The position numbers were made by a program, and so were the translations under genes. From positions 1 to 6,217 of the forward strand of contig JALVCR010000001.1 of NCBI GenBank assembly GCA_027009865.1: a stretch of DNA of 6,217 bases, written 5' to 3'. Under the pieces are notes generated by a model, which did not search any database, had not been told where the DNA came from, and saw nothing but the letters and a program-made list of their open reading frames with translations. Of this stretch, positions 1-4,522 are shown piece after piece (positions within the stretch are counted from its first letter, which is position 1; each line of letters begins with the position of its first letter). This DNA is from Campylobacterales bacterium. GTDB taxonomy: Bacteria > Campylobacterota > Campylobacteria > Campylobacterales > JAADDG01.

Positions 1-797
1 TTGGAAATCTAAACGCCCCGATAGGTTCTTTCCTTTTTGCGGGTCCTACGGGAGTTGGAAAAACCGAGGTTGCAAAACAGCTTGCAAACGAGCTTGGCGT
101 TCATTTTGAGAGATTTGATATGAGCGAGTATATGGAAAAGCATACGATAAGCAGATTGATAGGAGCGCCTCCCGGATATGTCGGTTTTGAAGAGGGAGGA
201 CAATTGACAGAAGCTATTAGAAAGCATCCATATACCGTTTTGCTTTTGGATGAGATAGAGAAGGCTCATCCAGATTTATTAAATGTTTTGTTGCAAATAA
301 TGGATAATGCGACGTTGACGGATAACAGCGGAAACAAAACCGATTTTAGAAATGTTATTTTGATAATGACTTCCAATCTTGGAACAAAAAATGGAAATCA
401 AATGGGATTTACCAAAGATACAAGCTATAAGGCAGACGAGGCAATAAAAGATTTTTTTGCTCCCGAATTTAGAAACAGGCTTGATGCGATAGTGCATTTT
501 CAGCCTTTAAGCGAAGATATTATGATGAATATCGTCGATAAATTCCTAAAAGAGATAGAAGAGCAGTTGAAAGATAAGAATATTAAAATAGTAGCTGATG
601 AAGAGGCTAAAAAGTATCTTGCAAAAGAGGGTTACAGCGAAGAGCTTGGCGCAAGAGTAATGAAAAGAGTGATACAAGAGAGAGTTAAAACTCCTCTTAC
701 AGATGAGATTTTGTTTGGAAAACTTCAAAATGGAGGAGTTGTATATTTGTCTATAGAGGATGGAGAATTAAAATTAGATTTCAAAGATGAGCAGTAG
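1..797 (+). CDS. clpA: ATP-dependent Clp protease ATP-binding subunit ClpA, 3' part (5' end outside window)
   Basis: This is the C-terminal 264 residues of the AAA+ unfoldase that feeds substrates to ClpP in the cytosol. The reading frame is open from base 3, and bases 1-2 belong to an interrupted codon. It holds the second ATPase module: Walker A GPTGVGKT (42-65), the GAPPGYVG pore-loop region, Walker B VLLLDE (237-254), sensor 1 in MTSN, the arginine-finger stretch EFRNR, and sensor 2 GAR (648-656). A ClpP-docking tripeptide reads MGF (402-410) where E. coli ClpA has IGL. The tail after sensor 2 ends soon after the usual small domain, without the longer E. coli tail. E. coli ClpA is 758 aa, so the N domain and first ATPase module lie upstream. 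The stop overlaps aat by 11 bases. ClpA rather than ClpB or ClpC is favoured by the docking loop, the tail and the aat neighbour. Confidence 0.93.
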   Translation, partial: GNLNAPIGSFLFAGPTGVGKTEVAKQLANELGVHFERFDMSEYMEKHTISRLIGAPPGYVGFEEGGQLTEAIRKHPYTVLLLDEIEKAHPDLLNVLLQIMDNATLTDNSGNKTDFRNVILIMTSNLGTKNGNQMGFTKDTSYKADEAIKDFFAPEFRNRLDAIVHFQPLSEDIMMNIVDKFLKEIEEQLKDKNIKIVADEEAKKYLAKEGYSEELGARVMKRVIQERVKTPLTDEILFGKLQNGGVVYLSIEDGELKLDFKDEQ

Positions 798-1476
798 AAA
801 AATATATATTCCAAGACTAAGCAAATTTAGCTATATCTTTCCAGATCCAAGAGAATCCTCAAAAGAGGGGCTTGTGGCATGGGGAGGAGATTTAAGCCCA
901 AATAGAATTTTATCCGCCTATGCTCAAGGGATTTTCCCTTGGTATAACGAAGAGGATCCGATTTTGTGGTGGAGTCCAGATCCAAGGCTTGTTTTGTTTT
1001 TGGACGATATCAAAGTTTCAAGATCCCTAAAGCAGAGTATGAAAAAATATGAGGTGAAATTTGATACAAATTTTAGCGCCGTTATCAATATGTGCAGAAA
1101 CGTAAGGGTTGCAAGGGGTGAGAAGACTTGGATTTTAAAGGAGGTTATAGAAAAATATACTCTTCTTTATGAGATGGGTTTTGCTCACAGCGTAGAGACT
1201 TATGACAAAGAGGGCAATTTGGTGGGAGGTCTTTACGGGATATCTTTAGGCGGCGTTTTTTGCGGAGAATCGATGTTTAGCATAAAACCGGACGCTTCAA
1301 AAACCGCTCTTGTGGTATTAAGCAGAAAGCTAAAGGAATGGGATTTTGATTTTATAGATTGCCAGGTTCCCTCAGAGCATTTAAAAAGAATGGGAGCTAA
1401 AGAGATAGATAGAGATACATTTTTGGATCTTTTGCAAGCAGCTCTTCAGAAACCTTCCAAAATCCAAAAGTGGTAA
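787..1476 (+). CDS. aat: Leucyl/phenylalanyl-tRNA--protein transferase
   Basis: This 229-aa cytosolic enzyme transfers Leu or Phe from aminoacyl-tRNA to proteins with N-terminal Lys or Arg, making them N-degrons for ClpS/ClpAP. Family signatures are plain: GLVAWGGDLSP (28-38), the block around GIFPWY and ILWWSPDPR (48-67), FCGESMFS (158-165) and IDCQV (190-194). Glu161 and Gln193 align with E. coli Glu156 and Gln188, the residues proposed to take part in catalysis, and the 32-residue spacing is the same. The length is normal for the family (E. coli 234 aa). The ATG lies inside the end of clpA and has no clear Shine-Dalgarno, so translation is probably coupled to clpA. The gene order links tagging enzyme and unfoldase in one transcript. 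No obvious terminator hairpin follows. Confidence 0.95.
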   Translation: MSSRKIYIPRLSKFSYIFPDPRESSKEGLVAWGGDLSPNRILSAYAQGIFPWYNEEDPILWWSPDPRLVLFLDDIKVSRSLKQSMKKYEVKFDTNFSAVINMCRNVRVARGEKTWILKEVIEKYTLLYEMGFAHSVETYDKEGNLVGGLYGISLGGVFCGESMFSIKPDASKTALVVLSRKLKEWDFDFIDCQVPSEHLKRMGAKEIDRDTFLDLLQAALQKPSKIQKW

Positions 1477-1480
1477 CAAC

Positions 1481-1508
1481 TTAACTTTAATTTACTTCTT
1501 GTTATAAT
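1481..1508 (+). promoter_or_regulatory. Probable sigma-70 promoter for the wbpD-wbpE unit
   Basis: A consensus -10 box TATAAT (1503-1508) is preceded by TG one base upstream (TGTTATAAT, extended -10). A -35-like TTAACT (1481-1486) lies 16 bases upstream. It sits in the 66-base gap between aat and the next gene, leaving an untranslated leader of about 25-30 bases. It implies that the glycan genes are transcribed separately from clpA-aat, although read-through cannot be excluded because no terminator is visible. Confidence 0.65.
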
Positions 1509-1542
1509 TTTCCGATATTAAAAAAAATTTTAAGGCCGTATA

Positions 1543-2124
1543 ATGAGTTATTTCGTTCATGAATCATCATATATAGATGATGAGGTGATTATAGGAGAGA
1601 ATACTAAAATTTGGCACTTTTGCCATATCTTATCAAAAAGCGTAATAGGCAAAAACTGCTCTTTTGGCCAAAACTGCGTAGTGGGTCCGAAAGTAAAAAT
1701 CGGAGACGGCGTAAAAGTTCAAAATAACGTCTCAATCTATGAGGGAGTTGAAATTGAAGATGATGTCTTTTTGGGTCCCTCTATGGTTTTTACTAATGTG
1801 ATTAATCCAAGAGCCTTTATTCAACGAAAAGAGGAGTTTAAGAAGACTCTTTTAAAAAGAGGCTGTTCTATTGGAGCTAACGCTACGATAGTTTGCGGGA
1901 TAACAATAGGAGAGTATGCCCTAATCGGAGCGGGAGCAGTGGTAAATAGGGATGTCAAGCCTTTTTCACTGATGGTCGGAGTTCCGGCAAAAAGAATAGG
2001 CTGGGTTAGCAAAGCCGGAAACAGACTTGTTTTTGATGAGGAGGGGATTGCAAGAGATTATTTTGATAATTCCCTATATAAACTTGATAGAGATAAAGAT
2101 ATAGTTACACAGATTAAAGGATAG
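1543..2124 (+). CDS. wbpD: WbpD-like UDP-2-acetamido-3-amino-2,3-dideoxy-glucuronate N-acetyltransferase
   Basis: This 193-aa protein is a left-handed beta-helix acyltransferase built from hexapeptide repeats (isoleucine/valine-rich turns from about residue 9 to 140). Resemblance to Pseudomonas WbpD and Bordetella WlbB, from memory, is high and collinear: KIWHFCHI (22-29), VQNNVSIYEGVEIEDD (59-74), FLGPSMVFTNVINPR (76-90), GANATIVCGITIGEY (111-125) and MVGVPAKRIGWVS (144-156). The family acetylates the 3-amino group of UDP-GlcNAc3NA with acetyl-CoA to give UDP-GlcNAc(3NAc)A. The ATG follows AAGG (1532-1535) at a spacing of 7. Three bases separate its stop from the ATG of the aminotransferase that makes its substrate, which supports the specific call over a general acetyltransferase. 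The last 30 or so residues are acidic/basic and variable. Confidence 0.87.
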   Translation: MSYFVHESSYIDDEVIIGENTKIWHFCHILSKSVIGKNCSFGQNCVVGPKVKIGDGVKVQNNVSIYEGVEIEDDVFLGPSMVFTNVINPRAFIQRKEEFKKTLLKRGCSIGANATIVCGITIGEYALIGAGAVVNRDVKPFSLMVGVPAKRIGWVSKAGNRLVFDEEGIARDYFDNSLYKLDRDKDIVTQIKG

Positions 2125-2127
2125 CTT

Positions 2128-3231
2128 ATGAAGATAGATTTTGCAAATTTACAGCTTCAATATAGAAAATATAAAGATGAAATAGATAAAAATATTCAAA
2201 AAGTCCTCGATAAATCCAATTATATAATGGGAGAGGAGATAGCTCTTCTTGAAGAGAAACTAAGCGATTTTTGCGGCGCTGAATATGCGATAGGCTGCGG
2301 CAGCGGGACGGATGCTTTGCTTTTGGCTCTTTTGGCAATAGATATAAAGCCAGAGGATGAGGTTATAACTACTCCATTTACCTTTATAGCCACAGCCGAG
2401 ACTATAGCTTTGCTTGGGGCCAAACCGGTTTTTGTAGATATCAGGGAGGATAGCTACAATATAGACGCCTCTTTGATAGAGGAGAAGATTACAGATAGAA
2501 CAAAAGCGATAATTCCAGTCTCTCTTTACGGGCAGCCCTGTGATATGGATGAGATAAACGCTATAGCTTCCAAATACAATCTTACCGTAATTGAAGATGC
2601 GGCTCAAAGTTTTGGAGCCTATTACAAAAATAAGAGAAGCTGCAATTTAAGTAAAATCGGCTGCACAAGCTTTTTCCCGGCAAAACCTCTGGGATGTTAC
2701 GGAGATGGGGGCGCTGTTTTTACAAGTGATGAAGATTTGGCTTTGAAGATTAAACAGCTTAGAGTTCACGGACAGGATAGAAGATATCATCATAAGTATA
2801 TCGGAATGGGAGCAAGACTTGATACGATTCAAGCGGCTGTTTTGCTTGCTAAGCTTCCCCATTATGAAGAGGAGATAAAATTAAGAGAAAAAGTGGCTTT
2901 GAAATATAGCGAAAAATTAAAAGATACCCATGTAATTACTCCAAAGATAAAGAATGATAGAAATAGTGTTTGGGCTCAGTATTCAATTAGAGTAAAAAAT
3001 AGAGACGTTTTGCAAAAATATTTAAAAGAAAAAGGCATTCCAACGGCAGTTCACTATCCTATGCCTCTTCATATGCAAGAGTGTTTTTCGTATCTAAATT
3101 ATAAAGAGGGAGATTTCCCAATTTCTGAGAAAATAAGCAAAGAGATAATGAGCCTTCCAATGAATCCGTTTTTAACCGATGAAGAGATAGAATATATTGT
3201 AGATTCGATTAAATCTTTTGAGGAGGTTTAA
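2128..3231 (+). CDS. wbpE: WbpE-like UDP-2-acetamido-2-deoxy-3-oxo-glucuronate aminotransferase (PLP)
   Basis: This 367-aa aminotransferase belongs to the DegT/DnrJ/EryC1/StrS family of sugar aminotransferases. The PLP-binding Lys is K186 in SFFPAKPLGCYGDGG. Asp157 in VIEDAAQSFGA contacts the pyridine nitrogen, and GSGTDAL (58-64) binds phosphate. GQDRRYHH (215-222) and ARLDTIQAA (229-237) are further family blocks. These blocks follow Pseudomonas WbpE almost residue for residue as I recall it, including the SCNLS stretch before the lysine, so 3-amination of the UDP-uronate with glutamate as amino donor is the likely reaction. Shine-Dalgarno AAAGGA (2116-2121) overlaps the stop of wbpD, giving tight coupling. 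The product is the substrate of the upstream acetyltransferase. The dehydrogenases (WbpA, WbpB) that should supply its substrate are not in the window. Confidence 0.9.
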   Translation: MKIDFANLQLQYRKYKDEIDKNIQKVLDKSNYIMGEEIALLEEKLSDFCGAEYAIGCGSGTDALLLALLAIDIKPEDEVITTPFTFIATAETIALLGAKPVFVDIREDSYNIDASLIEEKITDRTKAIIPVSLYGQPCDMDEINAIASKYNLTVIEDAAQSFGAYYKNKRSCNLSKIGCTSFFPAKPLGCYGDGGAVFTSDEDLALKIKQLRVHGQDRRYHHKYIGMGARLDTIQAAVLLAKLPHYEEEIKLREKVALKYSEKLKDTHVITPKIKNDRNSVWAQYSIRVKNRDVLQKYLKEKGIPTAVHYPMPLHMQECFSYLNYKEGDFPISEKISKEIMSLPMNPFLTDEEIEYIVDSIKSFEEV

Positions 3232-3233
3232 TT

Positions 3234-3446
3234 ATGAAAGAGGGATTTGATGAAAATGGAGAACCTACTTTAAGAGAGATGGACGATTATAAAGGAACTC
3301 ACTCTAAAGAAAAGAGCGAGACTATAAAGTGGGTGATTATAAGCGGGATTATTTTGGGAATTGTATTTGCTTTGGCAAGATGGTATTTTTGGGATGTAGG
3401 AGAGCCTGATTTAAATAAAGGGGAAAAGATAATTAAACACTATTAA
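3234..3446 (+). CDS. Small single-span membrane protein of unknown function
   Basis: I do not recognise a family for this 70-aa protein. It has a hydrophilic N-terminal 30 residues rich in Glu, Asp and Lys, one hydrophobic helix (about residues 32-52, core VIISGIILGIVFALA, with aromatic residues W50, Y51, F52 and W53 at its end), and a short charged tail. There is no signal-peptidase site or lipobox, so it is probably a monotopic inner-membrane protein. The ATG comes two bases after the wbpE stop and is preceded by GAGGAGG inside the end of wbpE, so it is the last gene of that operon. A role in glycan assembly is suggested only by position. The clean start, strong ribosome site and bounded helix make it likely to be a real gene. 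Confidence 0.75.
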   Translation: MKEGFDENGEPTLREMDDYKGTHSKEKSETIKWVIISGIILGIVFALARWYFWDVGEPDLNKGEKIIKHY

Positions 3447-3465
3447 ATTTCTTAAAGAAAAAAAA

Positions 3466-3483
3466 TTGCTACTTAAGTAGCAA
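3466..3483. repeat. Perfect 18-bp palindrome, possible operator or weak terminator
   Basis: TTGCTACTTAAGTAGCAA equals its own reverse complement. It is flanked by A-runs on both sides, so a transcript on the + strand would lack a U-tract. Read on the - strand it would be followed by Us, but no gene converges on it. It lies just upstream of the -35 region of the promoter at 3501-3509, a common position for a dimeric regulator site. No loop is available in the centre without unpairing bases, which further weakens a terminator reading. Confidence 0.55.
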
Positions 3484-3500
3484 AAAGATTAAGTTAAAAG

Positions 3501-3509
3501 TGCTAAAAT
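3501..3509 (+). promoter_or_regulatory. Candidate extended -10 promoter for the rhodanese-lipoprotein pair
   Basis: TGCTAAAAT contains a TG-N extension and a -10-like TAAAAT (3504-3509). No good -35 is visible at the expected distance, which is common where the -10 is extended and in Campylobacterota promoters. A strong Shine-Dalgarno AAGGAGG (3529-3535) and ATG at 3541 follow. The assignment rests on motif and position in a 94-base gap. Confidence 0.45.
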
Positions 3510-3540
3510 TTCTTTAAATAATTAAAATAAGGAGGATGAG

Positions 3541-3951
3541 ATGGCAAAATTAACAGAGTTTGATCAAAATGTTTTGGAGAGAATAAAAGAGCAAATAGAA
3601 CTTGATAAAGATAAGCCTGAGCTTGGAAATGTTGATTTGCAAAAAGCTATAGAGCTTTTAAAAGAGGTTGGAGCAATACTTTTGGATGTAAGACCTCCAG
3701 CTAAAGTAAAAGGAGAAAATGCCGAAGAGGCTGATATTCCCGATGCATATTACACTCCATATCCGGAATTTACAGATTATATAGATTTGCTTCCTGATGA
3801 TAAGACTACTCCAATTATAGTAGCTTGCCTAAAAGGGTGGTTTGCAAACAGGGTAAAAGGTTATCTTGAGTGTTTGGGATATGAAAACGTGTATGTTTTT
3901 GGAGGAAATATAGAGGATTGGATTACCGCTCATAAAGCTCACTCAAAATAG
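3541..3951 (+). CDS. Single-domain rhodanese-like protein (putative sulfurtransferase)
   Basis: This 136-aa protein has no signal peptide and is probably cytosolic. After a charged N-terminal extension (1-30) comes a rhodanese fold: ILLDVRPPAKVKGE (46-59, the 'LLDVR' strand and turn), IPDAYYTPY (66-74, in place of the usual IPGA), the strand IIVACLKGW with candidate catalytic Cys96, and VYVFGGNIEDW (117-127), the closing signature. The active loop reads C-L-K-G-W-F-A-N-R, with Gly at +3 as usual but Phe at +5 where many rhodaneses have Arg. An Arg sits at +8. The family moves sulfane sulfur as a cysteine persulfide, but substrates cannot be told from sequence. The start is supported by AAGGAGG at 5-base spacing. 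It is followed one base later by a lipoprotein gene, so the two are co-transcribed. Confidence 0.85.
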   Translation: MAKLTEFDQNVLERIKEQIELDKDKPELGNVDLQKAIELLKEVGAILLDVRPPAKVKGENAEEADIPDAYYTPYPEFTDYIDLLPDDKTTPIIVACLKGWFANRVKGYLECLGYENVYVFGGNIEDWITAHKAHSK

Positions 3952-3952
3952 C

Positions 3953-4375
3953 ATGAGAATTTTTTGGGTTATTTTAATTTTTGCTATATTTTTTAGCGGA
4001 TGCGAAAAAAAAATTTATACTAAAATTTATGATAAGAAATTGGCCAAGGAGCCGATTTCTTGTCTTAGTTTAAAATATGATAACGAAGTTGTAGGCTACA
4101 TAATAAAAAACAGACCTCCCATAAGAAAACTATTAAAAAATGATTGCCCGTTTACCCTCTCTGTAATCTCTCACTATGTAACTTCCTGTTCTTCTGCAAG
4201 AGCCAAAGCTTTAGGAAGCGATTTTGATGGATTTGTAAGATTTGAAATTTTAAAAAATGACCATTTGATTTATAGAAATCAAAGGGATTTTAAAGGATGC
4301 TTTAATGAGAGTGTATCCGATTCTTTGATAAATAAGATGCTTAAAGATTTAAATTTTAATTTTTCTAAAAAATAA
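3953..4375 (+). CDS. Small putative lipoprotein of unknown function
   Basis: I recognise no family for this 140-aa protein. Residues 1-16 form a short, very hydrophobic signal (MRIFWVILIFAIFFSG) ending in a lipobox-like FSGC with Cys17. Phe at -3 is less usual than Leu but acceptable. The predicted mature protein is basic and has four further cysteines (C37, C65, C79, C116), which could form two disulfides in the periplasm. It would be anchored in the inner or outer membrane. The ATG lies one base after the rhodanese stop with no visible Shine-Dalgarno, so translation should be coupled. A tract of nine A residues (4005-4013) follows directly on the lipobox Cys and Glu codons. A functional link with the rhodanese is suggested only by the operon. 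Confidence 0.72.
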   Translation: MRIFWVILIFAIFFSGCEKKIYTKIYDKKLAKEPISCLSLKYDNEVVGYIIKNRPPIRKLLKNDCPFTLSVISHYVTSCSSARAKALGSDFDGFVRFEILKNDHLIYRNQRDFKGCFNESVSDSLINKMLKDLNFNFSKK

Positions 4376-4432
4376 CTTTCTACATTATATTTAACTTTTT
4401 TCTTTTTTTCATAAATAGTAGTAAATCAAAAC

Positions 4433-4461
4433 TAAAAAGGTAAAATTTAATTAAAAAGTTA
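4433..4461 (+). repeat. Pair of near-identical 10-bp direct repeats upstream of the promoter
   Basis: TAAAAAGGTA (4433-4442) and TAAAAAGTTA (4452-4461) differ at one base and start 19 bases apart, about two helical turns. They end where the -35 element of the promoter at 4485-4490 would begin. This geometry is known for activators such as response regulators. In DNA this rich in A and T the match could be chance. Confidence 0.25.
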
Positions 4462-4482
4462 GATAAATATTAACCTATATCA

Positions 4483-4506
4483 GGTATAATACAAATATAT
4501 TATACC
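4483..4506 (+). promoter_or_regulatory. Consensus -10 box inside a 9-bp inverted repeat (promoter plus candidate operator)
   Basis: TATAAT (4485-4490) is a perfect -10 box 32 bases before the ATG of the 428-aa secreted protein. No good -35 is seen (GATAAA at 17-base spacing). The -10 lies within GGTATAATA (4483-4491), whose exact reverse complement TATTATACC occurs at 4498-4506 after a 6-base spacer. The arms would cover about -14 to -6 and +2 to +10 around a predicted start near 4497. That suits a repressor operator, though if transcription began earlier the repeat could form an RNA hairpin. Shine-Dalgarno AAGGAG follows at 4512-4517. Confidence 0.55.
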
Positions 4507-4522
4507 AAAAAAAGGAGTTAGT

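Noticed and set aside
1477..1500. Terminator between aat and wbpD
   Set aside because: No inverted repeat with a following T-tract is visible in this gap.
4376..4432. Terminator in the T-rich stretch after the lipoprotein gene
   Set aside because: There are T-runs (4397-4409) but no stable hairpin in front of them, so no intrinsic terminator can be called.
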